From Actinoplanes palleronii (GTDB lineage: Bacteria > Actinomycetota > Actinomycetes > Mycobacteriales > Micromonosporaceae): 64,000 nucleotides of DNA. The position numbers were made by a program, and so were the translations under genes. Location: assembly GCF_016862315.1 (NCBI RefSeq), contig NZ_BOMS01000076.1, positions 42,138 to 106,137 of the forward strand, read 5' to 3'. Positions 49,092 through 57,240 of this stretch are shown here, one piece after another (the stretch's first letter is position 1; every line of letters starts with the position of its first letter). Under the pieces are notes generated by a model. That model was given only the letters and a program-made list of their open reading frames with translations. It ran no database searches and was not told where the DNA came from.

Positions 49092-51547
49092 TACTGGCAT
49101 GCCTCACAGATGTCGGGGTTCTCGAGGGACGCGGCGAGCACACCGTCCGTGTCTCCGAGCAGGTTCAGGCTGAGGGTGGCGACCTGGCCGGCGCCGGACG
49201 GGTTCGCCACCAGGGTGGTGGTCTGCGCCGGGACGACCACGACCGGGGCCTTGGTGACGGCGGCGGTGGTGGTGGCCTGCTGGATGCGCGTGGCCGGGCG
49301 CGAGCGCAGGTAGTACGAGGTCTTCAGCCCCGACTTCCACGCGTAGAGGTACATCGAGGAGAGCTTGCCGATGGTCGGCGCGCTCAGGAACAGGTTCAGC
49401 GACTGGGACTGGTCGATGAACGGCGCACGGGCGGCGGCCAGGTCGATCAGGGCCTTCTGCGGGAGCTCCCACGCCGTACGGAAAATCTCCCGGACGTCGG
49501 CCGGCAGCTCGGTGATCTCCTGGACCGAACCCTCGGCCCGCTTGATCGCGTCCCGGATCTCCGCGGTCCACAGGCCGCGGGCCTTCAGCTCCCGGACCAG
49601 GTACGTGTTGACCTGGAGGAACTCGCCGGACATGGTCTCGCGCTTGAACAGGTTGCTGACCTGCGGCTCGATGCACTCGTAGCAGCCGGCGATCGACGCG
49701 ATCGTGGCGGTCGGCGCGATCGCGATCAGCAGCGAGTTGCGCAGGCCGTGCGCCGCGATCCGCTCCTTGACCGACGCCCAGCGCGCGGTCTGGACCATCG
49801 GGGCGCCCCACAGCTCGGGGTGCAGGTCACCCTTGGCCGCGCGGGTCTCCGGGTACGACGGGTGCGCGCCGAACTGCTCGGCAAGCGTCGCCGACGCCTC
49901 CAGCGCGGTCAGGAAGATCTCCTCCTGCACCCGGGTGGACAGCTCCTTGGCCTCGGCCGAGTCGAACGGCAGCCGCAGCGTGAAGAACGCGTCCTGCAGG
50001 CCCATCAGCCCGAGGCCGACCGGGCGCCAGCGCGGGTTCGACGCCGCCGCCTGGTCGGACGGGTAGTAGTTGATGTCGATGACCCGGTCCAGGAACGTCA
50101 CCGCGGTACGCACCGTCGCGCGCAGCTTCTCCCAGTCCACGCCGTCGGCGGTGGTGTGCCCGCCCAGGTTGATCGAGCCGAGGTTGCAGACCGCGGTCTC
50201 GGCGTCCGAGTTCACCTCGAGGATCTCGGTGCACAGGTTCGACAGGTGGATGGTGTTGCCCGGCGCGCCGGTCTGGTTCGACAGCGCGTTCGAGCGGTCC
50301 TTGAACGTCATCCAGCCGTTGCCGGTCTGCGCGAGGGTGCGCATCATCCGGCCGTACAGGTCGCGGGCCTTGACCGTCTTGACGGCCTTCTTCTCCGCGT
50401 TCCGGTACGCCTCGGTGAACTCGTCACCGAAGAGGTCCGGCAGCTCGGGGGCGTCGGACGGGTCGATCAGCGACCAGTCACCGTCGGCCTCGACCCGGCG
50501 CATGAACTCGTCCGGGATCCAGTTGGCCAGGTTCAGGTTGTGGGTACGCCGGGACTCCTCACCGGTGTTGTCCCGCAGCTCCAGGAACTCCTCCACGTCC
50601 GGGTGCCACGGCTCCAGGTAGACACAGGCCGCGCCCTTGCGCCGGCCACCCTGGTTGACCGCAGCCACACCCGCGTCGAGGGTCTTCAGGAACGGCACGA
50701 TCCCGTTCGACTTGCCGTTCGTGCCGCGGATCAGCGCGCCCCGGCCCCGGACCCGCGACCAGGCGATCCCGATCCCGCCGGAGAACTTCGACAGCTTCGC
50801 GACCTGGTGGTACCGCTCGTAGATCGAGTCCAGCTCGTCCTTGGGCGAGTCGACCAGGAAGCACGACGACATCTGGGTGTGCGTGGTGCCCGAGTTGAAC
50901 AGGGTCGGCGAGCTGGGCAGGTACGCCAGCGACGACATCAGCCGGTAGAAGCCGATCGCCTCGTCGACGGTCTGCGACAGGCCGCAGGCGACCCGGAGCA
51001 GCCAGTACTGCGGTGTCTCGATCGGGACCCGCTTGGTCGGGTGCCGCAGCAGGTAGCGGTCGGCCACCGTGCGCAGCCCGAAGTACTCGAAGCGGAGGTC
51101 GTTGCCGAGGTCGATCGCATTGTCCAATTTGTCTTTAAATTTCGTGACAAATTCGAGAGTGCTCTCGCTGATCAGGCCCTGCTGGTGGCCGAGCGCGATC
51201 GACTCGCTGAACGTGGTGACGCCCTGCTCGCCGACCTCCTCGGAGACCAGGTCGATCAGCAGCCGGGCGGCCAGCCGGGAGTACTGCGGCTCCTCGCCGA
51301 TCAGCTCGGCGGCGGTCTGGATGGAGAGCTTGTCCAGTTCCTCGGTGGTGGCGCCGTCGTACAGGCCACTGATGGTCTTGGTGGCGACCCGCAGCGGGTC
51401 GACCTCGTCGAGGCCGGTGATCCAGCGCTCGACCGCCGTAACGATCTTGTTGACGTCGACGGGAGCCAGCTCACCGTTGCGCTTGCGCACCTGCATCACG
51501 TGCCGGCGCTGTCCCGGCACGGTGGTCTTCTCCGGCGTGAGCGTCAT
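49091..51547 (-). CDS. nrdA: ribonucleotide reductase class I, alpha subunit
   Basis: 818 aa. An N-terminal ATP-cone (about 15-105, QVRKRNGELAPVDVNKIVTA) gives allosteric control. The barrel has TQMSSCFLVDSPKDELDSIY, SGGIGIAWSRVRG, NLCTEILE (thiyl-radical region) and PTATIASIAGCYECIEPQ. The C-terminal CEACQ provides the redox Cys pair. It reduces ribonucleoside diphosphates with NrdB. The ATG at 51547 has a GGAAGAGGG site. A cobalamin riboswitch about 140 bases upstream suggests repression when B12 is present, as known for Streptomyces nrdABS, where a B12-dependent class II enzyme takes over. Confidence 0.95.
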   Translation of the reverse strand: MTLTPEKTTVPGQRRHVMQVRKRNGELAPVDVNKIVTAVERWITGLDEVDPLRVATKTISGLYDGATTEELDKLSIQTAAELIGEEPQYSRLAARLLIDLVSEEVGEQGVTTFSESIALGHQQGLISESTLEFVTKFKDKLDNAIDLGNDLRFEYFGLRTVADRYLLRHPTKRVPIETPQYWLLRVACGLSQTVDEAIGFYRLMSSLAYLPSSPTLFNSGTTHTQMSSCFLVDSPKDELDSIYERYHQVAKLSKFSGGIGIAWSRVRGRGALIRGTNGKSNGIVPFLKTLDAGVAAVNQGGRRKGAACVYLEPWHPDVEEFLELRDNTGEESRRTHNLNLANWIPDEFMRRVEADGDWSLIDPSDAPELPDLFGDEFTEAYRNAEKKAVKTVKARDLYGRMMRTLAQTGNGWMTFKDRSNALSNQTGAPGNTIHLSNLCTEILEVNSDAETAVCNLGSINLGGHTTADGVDWEKLRATVRTAVTFLDRVIDINYYPSDQAAASNPRWRPVGLGLMGLQDAFFTLRLPFDSAEAKELSTRVQEEIFLTALEASATLAEQFGAHPSYPETRAAKGDLHPELWGAPMVQTARWASVKERIAAHGLRNSLLIAIAPTATIASIAGCYECIEPQVSNLFKRETMSGEFLQVNTYLVRELKARGLWTAEIRDAIKRAEGSVQEITELPADVREIFRTAWELPQKALIDLAAARAPFIDQSQSLNLFLSAPTIGKLSSMYLYAWKSGLKTSYYLRSRPATRIQQATTTAAVTKAPVVVVPAQTTTLVANPSGAGQVATLSLNLLGDTDGVLAASLENPDICEACQ

Positions 51548-51685
51548 AGCCCTCTTCCCTCGCGAGTCAACACGGTCTCCGACCGCGCGCAGGAAGACAC
51601 CATCGACCCCTCCGGGCGCAAACGCGCACAGAGATCCCTTGGCGTCGGCCGTCCCGCGCGGCGTTCGACCACCACACACGTGTGC

Positions 51686-51850
51686 GTGCGGCGCGCTGGC
51701 AGGTCTTCGGACTCGTGGGCGCACTGCTCGTGCCTACCGGCCATCGCTTCCCGGACCTGACGGCCCAGTGCTTGGTTGACGGCTTTCGTTCCCACTCACC
51801 GCTGCGGGGCAGCCCCGGTCTCGCACCGGGTTCCCTGTTGCCTCGACACA
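51686..51850 (-). promoter_or_regulatory. cobalamin (AdoCbl) riboswitch
   Basis: On the minus strand the conserved blocks occur in order: GGGAACCCGGTGCGAGACCG, GGGCTGCCCCGCAGCGGTGA, GTGGGAACGAAAGCCG, a GCACTGG B12-box element, GGGAAGCGATGGC, and GAGTCCGAAGACCTGCC. These match the cobalamin riboswitch consensus. A CACACGTGTG palindrome follows at about 51674 and could be part of the expression platform. It lies upstream of nrdAB. Confidence 0.92.
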
Positions 51851-51975
51851 CCCGCGAGGGCATCCCGAACCAGCTGCGATCGACACTATATATGGGTGCC
51901 GCACCATGATCGCAACGCCACATGGTGTGTCGGATCAGTCACCCGAGAAGGCTGAAAACGATCTCTAACGGATTA

Positions 51976-52003
51976 CCGGCGGGGTGCTCGCGCACCCCGC
52001 CGG
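51976..52003 (-). terminator. terminator hairpin
   Basis: A 12-bp stem (CCGGCGGGGTGC with its complement) closed by a 4-base loop, 16 bases past the stop of the GH16 gene. It separates that gene from the riboswitch of nrdAB. Confidence 0.85.
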
Positions 52004-52018
52004 CTCATTCACAACAGG

Positions 52019-53218
52019 TCAGCAGGTGCCGAGATCCTGCCACTGCTCGGTCCAGCCGGGCTCCGAGCCCTGCGTCCAGTACCTGGCCTTCCACAGGTGT
52101 TTGCCCTGACCCGACGCCGGGCCGCTGGGGTCGCCGTACCGGCTCTTCTCGTGCTTCACCAGGGCACCACCGAGATAGACACTGCCGAATGCCCATTCCG
52201 GCGCGTTCGAGCAGCCGGTGGCCGGCGGCTGTGACGTCGGTGACGACGTGGGTGACGAGGTCGGCGACGAGGTCGGCGAACTTGTCGGGTTGCTCGGGGT
52301 CGAGCAGGTGCCCGACGAACCCACCGTGTCGAGGAAGCCGGTGCCACCGGTCCGATATCCGGCCGCCTGCGAGCTGGCCTGAGTCGGTGACAGCACCTGG
52401 TTCTTCGCGAACAGCACCCAGTCGACCTGCTGGACGTACGTGCTCTTGCCGCCGGTGTGCGCGGCGAGGTCGATGAACCACAGGTTCCAGTTGATGGTCA
52501 TCGTCTGCCGCGGGAAGAACTTCCCGCCGTGGTCGCCGACCTGCACGCCGTCGATGAAGTAGACGACGTGACCGTTCGCCACCTGCGCCACCACGTCGTG
52601 CCAGCCGTCCAGGCTGGACCGCTGCTCGGAGTGCAGGTTGTCGGCGAACCACGGCTCGTTCCGGTACGTGTACCAGGTCGTCTGGTAGTTGATCGGCCCG
52701 GTCTCGCCCCAGCCGCCGTTCGGCAGGTACTCGGAGAAGTCCAGCTCGCTGTAGGTCGGGTCGAGATCACCGTTCAGCGGGCTGATCGTGAAGAACGTCT
52801 CGTTGATGTGGTCGCCGTCCGGCCCGCTGGCCGGCGCGTCGGTGAACTTGATCCGGCTGGCGTAGGTGCCCTCCAGGAACCGCTTCTGGGTCGAGTAGAG
52901 CTCGGCGTGCCCGGTGCCCGCCGCGGTGCCGTCGGTGTACGCGGTGAGCTGAGCCACCTTGTCACCGTTCGTGGTCGGGAACGTGATGTTCGCGGGCGAC
53001 CAGTTCGCCCCGGCCACACCGGGACCGCCCTGGTAACTGCGCGGCGTCCAGCCGTTCCCGGTCAGCGACGCGTCCGCGGACGAGCTGTAGTGGAAGTCGT
53101 CGAACAGGTAGCCACAGTCGGCGGCGGCCGCAGGGGTGCCGGCGCCGAAAGCGACGATGCCCGAGGCGGCCAGCACGGCCACGGCGAGACCAGCCAATCG
53201 ACGTTTGTCAATGAACAT
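52019..53218 (-). CDS. secreted GH16-family glycoside hydrolase with chitin-binding module
   Basis: 399 aa. A signal peptide ends near GTPAAAADCG. The catalytic domain (about 35-270) has the GH16 active-site pattern ExDxxE in YSELDFSEYLP, with HFYVVYFIDG-type strands (VVYFIDGVQVGDHGG) after it. A Ser/Pro/Thr linker of repeated PTSS units (about 305-330) leads to a C-terminal carbohydrate-binding module of the CBM5/12 type: APEWAFGSVYLGG, KHLWKARYWTQGSEPGW and QWQDLGTC. It would cut beta-glucans outside the cell while bound to chitin or a related polymer. The amino-sugar genes upstream fit a role in polysaccharide use. Confidence 0.88.
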   Translation of the reverse strand: MFIDKRRLAGLAVAVLAASGIVAFGAGTPAAAADCGYLFDDFHYSSSADASLTGNGWTPRSYQGGPGVAGANWSPANITFPTTNGDKVAQLTAYTDGTAAGTGHAELYSTQKRFLEGTYASRIKFTDAPASGPDGDHINETFFTISPLNGDLDPTYSELDFSEYLPNGGWGETGPINYQTTWYTYRNEPWFADNLHSEQRSSLDGWHDVVAQVANGHVVYFIDGVQVGDHGGKFFPRQTMTINWNLWFIDLAAHTGGKSTYVQQVDWVLFAKNQVLSPTQASSQAAGYRTGGTGFLDTVGSSGTCSTPSNPTSSPTSSPTSSPTSSPTSQPPATGCSNAPEWAFGSVYLGGALVKHEKSRYGDPSGPASGQGKHLWKARYWTQGSEPGWTEQWQDLGTC

Positions 53219-53315
53219 GGATAGACTCCTCCTGTCGGAGAGGGGATTTTTTGGTCACCTGGCCGACGGAGTACCTTCGGGGCCAGGTTGGTGCGTGCGT
53301 CAGCGGGCTCTCTTC

Positions 53316-54068
53316 CTATGCGGTACGCCGGATGCGCCCGGCGTACCGCGCCTCCAGTTCTGCGTTGTGCTCCTTGCCTCCCGGCACGTTGTCGGACAGG
53401 TAGACCGGCGGGGTGATCCCCGCCGCGAGCAGGTTCGCGACCACCTCGGTGACGATCTGCTGGGCCAGCAGCGCCGCGGTGATCGAGGAGAGCGCGCCGA
53501 CCGCGCCACCGCCGGGCAGCGGCAGGGTGGCGTCGCCGTACGGCGCTCCGTTGTCCAGCACCACGTCCGCGATCTCGCCGAGCTTGCGCCCGCTCGGGTG
53601 CCGGGTGGCGACACCCGCCGAGTGCTCCGCCGACGTGATCGCCACCAGCGGATGTCCGCGCTCCTTGACCAGCAGCGCCATCTCCACGACCGCGCCGTTG
53701 ATCCCCGAGTTCGAGGCGATCACGAACGCGTCGTCCGGCTTGATCGGCGCCAGGTCGTAGAGCCGGTGGGCGATCTCGGTGCCGCGCTCGACCATCGGGT
53801 CGGCGAGCGCCTCGAGCGGGTCACCGCCGTAGAGCACGATGTCGCGCAGCGCGATCCGGTTCGTCGGGACCAGGCCACCGGCCCGGCCGGCGATCTCCAT
53901 GGCCAGCGCCTCGGAGTGGCCGCAGCCGAAGGCCTGGATCACTCCGCCGTTGCGGACCGTCGTGGTGAGCAGCTCGGCGGCGCGCCGTTTCTCGTCGGCC
54001 TGGCCGGTGCCGACCCGGTCGACGGCGGCCCGGACCTGCTCCAGGAAGTCACTGCCGGTGAGGGTCAC
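53316..54068 (-). CDS. SIS-domain sugar isomerase-like protein
   Basis: 250 aa, one SIS domain: VIQAFGCGHSEALAMEIAGR, AFVIASNSGINGAVVEMALL and VAITSAEHSAGVATRHPSGR. This belongs to the SIS proteins annotated as sugar isomerase domain (UPF0309-like), related to GlcNAc/MurNAc phosphate enzymes. Its start overlaps the stop of the RpiR-type regulator by 4 bases, so the regulator and this protein form one operon. It probably acts on an amino-sugar phosphate produced by the divergent kinase. Confidence 0.88.
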   Translation of the reverse strand: MTLTGSDFLEQVRAAVDRVGTGQADEKRRAAELLTTTVRNGGVIQAFGCGHSEALAMEIAGRAGGLVPTNRIALRDIVLYGGDPLEALADPMVERGTEIAHRLYDLAPIKPDDAFVIASNSGINGAVVEMALLVKERGHPLVAITSAEHSAGVATRHPSGRKLGEIADVVLDNGAPYGDATLPLPGGGAVGALSSITAALLAQQIVTEVVANLLAAGITPPVYLSDNVPGGKEHNAELEARYAGRIRRTA

Positions 54069-55000
54069 GGTTGTCCTTTCGTACGCCCACGCTTGCGGGT
54101 CGGGATCTTCTCGGGCAGCCGGTGTGCGTCGACGGCGCGGACGGTCAGCTCCAGCGCTTCGGCGGTCCGCTCGTACGTGCGCTGGGCGACCGCCACGTAG
54201 ATCAGGTCCAGGATCAGCAGCTGGGAGTGCAGCGCGGAGAGCGCGGCCAGCCGGAACGTGGTCTCCTGCACCGAGGTGGTGAACACCACGTCGGCCACCT
54301 CAGCGAGCGGCGACCGACCGAAACTGGTCACCGCGACGGTGAGCGCGCCGTGGTCCGCGGCCTCGGCCAGGGTCTCGATCACCTCACGGGTACGCCCGGA
54401 GTGCGACAACCCGATCGCCACGTCACCGGGCAGCAGCAGGGCGGCGTTGGTGAGCGCGGTGTGCGAGTCCACCCGGTGCCAGACCGGCACCCGGATCCGC
54501 TCCAGCCGGAACGCCATCTCCCGCGCCGACGTGCCGCTGCTGCCCAGCCCGAAGATCTCCACCCGGCCGGCGCCGGCGATCGCGGCCGCGACCCGTTCGA
54601 CGGCGGCCACGTCCAGGCCGGCCGCGGTGCTCTGAATGGCCCGGGTGTCGGCCGCGGTCACCACCCCGAGCACGTCGATGAGCGGATCGTCGGGCGAGAT
54701 GTCACCACTGATGTCGGTTTCCCAGCGGGCCTGCTCGGCCCGGCCGGTCTCGGTGGCGATCGCCACGCGCAGGTTCGCGTACCCCTTGAAGCCCAGCGTG
54801 CGGCTGAACCGGGTGACCGTCGCCGTCGAGGTCCCGGACCGTTCGGCCAGGTCGACGATGCTGGCGTGCGCCGAGGTCTCCGGGTCGGCGAGAATCGTCT
54901 CGGCGATCCTCGCCAGCGCCTCGGGCATGCCCGCGCCCTCGATCCGCAACCGTCCCAGCAGTCCGCCGCTTTCACCGGTCACTTCGGTCATCCTTTTCAT
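54065..55000 (-). CDS. MurR/RpiR-family transcriptional regulator
   Basis: 311 aa. The N-terminal RpiR helix-turn-helix has SIVDLAERSGTSTATVTRFS and RTLGFKGYANLRVAIA. The C-terminal SIS domain has RVEIFGLGSSGTSAREMAFR and DVAIGLSHSGRTREVIETL, which binds phosphosugars. It should control the SIS gene behind it and the kinase gene in front, with a ligand such as GlcNAc 6-phosphate. The ATG at 55000 is taken; a second ATG three codons on is possible. The long upstream frame is antisense to the kinase gene. Confidence 0.9.
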   Translation of the reverse strand: MKRMTEVTGESGGLLGRLRIEGAGMPEALARIAETILADPETSAHASIVDLAERSGTSTATVTRFSRTLGFKGYANLRVAIATETGRAEQARWETDISGDISPDDPLIDVLGVVTAADTRAIQSTAAGLDVAAVERVAAAIAGAGRVEIFGLGSSGTSAREMAFRLERIRVPVWHRVDSHTALTNAALLLPGDVAIGLSHSGRTREVIETLAEAADHGALTVAVTSFGRSPLAEVADVVFTTSVQETTFRLAALSALHSQLLILDLIYVAVAQRTYERTAEALELTVRAVDAHRLPEKIPTRKRGRTKGQP

Positions 55001-55015
55001 CGAGTGCTGTTGCCG

Positions 55016-55062
55016 ATGAAAATTACGACCGTCTTCACATCTAGTCAACAAGAAATATTCAT
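55016..55062. promoter_or_regulatory. candidate RpiR operator region
   Basis: An AT-rich divergent region with facing ATGAAAATTA (from 55016) and AAATATTCAT (55053-55062), an imperfect inverted repeat. The spacing and the position between the regulator and kinase genes suit an operator, but no consensus for this regulator is known. Confidence 0.35.
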
Positions 55063-55078
55063 GCTTCGATCTGTTGGC

Positions 55079-56002
55079 ATGGAGCTGGCTCTGGGCATCG
55101 ACGCGGGCGGGACGGGCACCCGGGCCGTCATCGCCGAATCGCCGGACCACGCGGCAGGCCCGTGGCGGATCGTCGGGCGCGGCGCGGCCGGTCCCGGCAA
55201 TCCGATCTCGGCGGGGCCGGCCGCGCTCCTCGAGATCGCCGCCGCCGTCCGGCAGGCTCTGGGTCACCGTTCCCCCGCTTCGGTACGGGCGGCAGCGCTC
55301 GGCCTGTCCGGCACCAGCGCCCTCGACGACCCCCGCACCCGTGACCGATTTCGTCAGATGTGGACGGAGCTCGGGCTGACCTGCCCGATGACCGTGGTCG
55401 GCGACGTGCTCACCGCGTTCGTGGCCGGCACCCGGTCGCCGTCCGGCGCGGTGCTGATCGCCGGCACCGGCGCGGTCGCCGCCCGGATCGACCAGCTCGC
55501 GATCGTCCGGGTCGTCGACGGGCTCGGCTGGCTGCTCGGTGACGAGGGCTCCGGGCGGTGGCTGGGCCTGCGCGCGGTCCGGGCCGCGGCCCGCTCCTTC
55601 GACTCACCGTTCGCCACCCGGATCGCCGCGCACGCCGGCGTCACCTCCTGCGACGAGCTGGTGCGCTGGGCGCAGGCCCTGCCGCTGGACGCGATCGCCG
55701 CGCTGGCCCCGACGGTCTGCGCCGAGGCCCGGCACGGCGACCCGGACGCCACCGCGATCGTCACCGACGCGGTCCGCCGCCTGCTGCGCACCCTGGACAG
55801 CCTCGACTCCCCCGGCCCGGTCGTGCTGGCCGGCAGCCTGCTCACCGCCGACACCCCGATCCGCGACGCCCTGCTCACCACCCTGCGCGCCCGCGGCACC
55901 GAGGTCACGCTGGCCGGCGACCCCGCCGAGGCCGCCGCCCGCCTGGCCGCCACCACCCAGCCGACCCCCAGAGCTGCCTCCCCAGCCCCAACACACCCCT
56001 GA
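55079..56002 (+). CDS. BadF/BadG/BcrA/BcrD-type N-acetylglucosamine kinase
   Basis: 307 aa. ATP-binding phosphate loops of the ASKHA fold are visible: MELALGIDAGGTGTRAVIAE, VVGDVLTAFVAGT, GAVLIAGTGAVAAR and GLGWLLGDEGSG. Members phosphorylate GlcNAc, glucosamine or related sugars. The ATG at 55079 fits the family start; an ATG at 55061 would add six residues. The last residues TTQPTPRAASPAPTHP are Pro/Ala rich and atypical, and the stop lies in a repeat (CACCCCTGA), so the C terminus seems altered by it. Confidence 0.87.
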   Translation: MELALGIDAGGTGTRAVIAESPDHAAGPWRIVGRGAAGPGNPISAGPAALLEIAAAVRQALGHRSPASVRAAALGLSGTSALDDPRTRDRFRQMWTELGLTCPMTVVGDVLTAFVAGTRSPSGAVLIAGTGAVAARIDQLAIVRVVDGLGWLLGDEGSGRWLGLRAVRAAARSFDSPFATRIAAHAGVTSCDELVRWAQALPLDAIAALAPTVCAEARHGDPDATAIVTDAVRRLLRTLDSLDSPGPVVLAGSLLTADTPIRDALLTTLRARGTEVTLAGDPAEAAARLAATTQPTPRAASPAPTHP

Positions 56003-56120
56003 CAACCAGCCCCGGCCCGGAGCTCGGCTGGCTCTCAGGGGTGCCTCACCACCCCGACACACCCCTGACAACCAGCCCCGGCCCGGCGCCGGGGCCGCGG
56101 TCTGGAGCGGGGCTGGTTGT
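55991..56120. repeat. ACACACCCCTGACAACCAGC direct/inverted repeat with hairpins
   Basis: A 30-base unit starting ACACACCCCTGACAACC occurs at 55991 and again at 56057. An inverted copy (GGCTGGCTCTCAGGGGTG) follows the first at about 56027-56044. The second forms a 13-bp stem, ACAACCAGCCCCG (56068-56080) with 56108-56120, which should terminate the kinase transcript. The kinase stop codon is inside the first unit. Confidence 0.75.
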
Positions 56121-56249
56121 TTCGCGGGTGTGAACACATCGTGGGCGTGACGGTATGAGCGGTTTGGGATACCCGCATTCATGGATGTGAATGCAATTCT
56201 CTCCTCAGCGCCCCACCGGGCGTATCCCCCGCGACGAGGAGAACCGAAG

Positions 56250-57047
56250 ATGCGCAGTTGGCGAACCCTTCTGGCGAGGACCACAGCGACACTCGCCGCC
56301 GCGATCACCGTGGCCAGCATGGGCGCACTCGCCGCCCCGGGCGCGGCGCACGCCGACGCCAGCGTGGTCGGCGGCACCCGGGCGACTCTGGGTGAGTTCC
56401 CGTGGATGGTGCGGCTGTCGATGGGCTGCGGGGGCGCCCTGTACAGCTCGACCCTGGTGCTCACCGCGGCCCACTGCGTCAGCGCGACCGGCACGAACAC
56501 CTCGATCACCGCCACCCTGGGCGTGGTCGACCTGAACTCGACCAGCAAGATCACCCGGAAGTCGAACTACGTCTACCGGGCGCCCGGCTACACCGGCAGC
56601 GGCAAGGACTGGGCGTTCATCCGTCTCGCCAGCCCGGTCACCGGCGTCGCCACGCTGCCGATCGCGAAGACCACCGCCTACGACACCGGCACCTTCACGA
56701 TCGCCGGCTGGGGTGCCGCCACCGAGGGTGGTGCGCAGCAGCGGTACCTGCTGAAGGCGACCGTTCCGTTCGTCAGTGACACCACCTGCAACTCCAGCTC
56801 GATGTACAACGGCGAGATCATCGCGAGCAACGAGATCTGCGCGGGATACACCGCCGGTGGTACCGACACCTGCCAGGGTGACTCGGGTGGCCCGATGTTC
56901 CGCCGTGACTCGGCCAACGCCTGGGTCCAGGTCGGCATCGTGAGCTGGGGCGACGGGTGCGCACGGCCGAACAAGCCGGGCGTCTACACCCAGGTCAGCT
57001 ACTTCGCCGCCACGATCGCCGCCGCCGCCACGACGCTGGGCGGCTGA
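56250..57047 (+). CDS. secreted trypsin-like serine protease (S1 family)
   Basis: 265 aa. A signal peptide (LAAAITVASMGALAAPGAAH) and a short propeptide end before VVGGTRATLGEFPWMV, the usual zymogen cleavage point. The catalytic triad is His75 in LTAAHC, Asp120 in KDWAFIRL and Ser212 in QGDSGGP. Asp206 in GTDTCQGD predicts trypsin-like cleavage after Lys or Arg. Cys pairs are as in bacterial trypsins. The ATG at 56250 has an AGGAG site. It is a single gene ending at a repeat-type terminator. Confidence 0.93.
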   Translation: MRSWRTLLARTTATLAAAITVASMGALAAPGAAHADASVVGGTRATLGEFPWMVRLSMGCGGALYSSTLVLTAAHCVSATGTNTSITATLGVVDLNSTSKITRKSNYVYRAPGYTGSGKDWAFIRLASPVTGVATLPIAKTTAYDTGTFTIAGWGAATEGGAQQRYLLKATVPFVSDTTCNSSSMYNGEIIASNEICAGYTAGGTDTCQGDSGGPMFRRDSANAWVQVGIVSWGDGCARPNKPGVYTQVSYFAATIAAAATTLGG

Positions 57048-57051
57048 ACCC

Positions 57052-57240
57052 GAGTGTGGGGAGTCAGGGCGCGCTCCGCACCCGAACTCCCCACACACGA
57101 AGCAAAACCACCGAGCGTGTGAAGTTACGGCGCGATACGCACCGCAACTTCACACGCTCGTTCCGCGCGAGACCGCACGCGCCACAACTTCACACGCTCG
57201 GTCCGCGCGAGACGCACACGCCACAACTTCACACGCTCGG
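57052..57240. repeat. GTGTGAAGTT hairpin repeat, site 3 (with tandem units)
   Basis: Between convergent genes. A first hairpin with arms near 57054 and 57092-57107 has two mismatches (GTGTGGGGAGT/ACTCCCCACAC). A second, 57112-57160, pairs CGAGCGTGTGAAGTT with AACTTCACACGCTCG. Two further copies of AACTTCACACGCTCG follow at 57186-57200 and 57225-57239, about 40 bases apart and separated by a CCGCGCGAGAC-containing spacer. The last copy contains the hmuV stop codon (57229-57231). Same family as sites 1 and 2. Confidence 0.85.

Noticed and set aside
51682..51909. Plus-strand frame over the nrdA leader
   Set aside because: The sequence is explained by the cobalamin riboswitch on the minus strand, with all main consensus blocks in order.
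57146..57240. Short regularly spaced repeats resembling a small CRISPR array
   Set aside because: Only three copies about 40 bases apart, spacers that are themselves similar, and inverted copies forming hairpins; no cas genes nearby.
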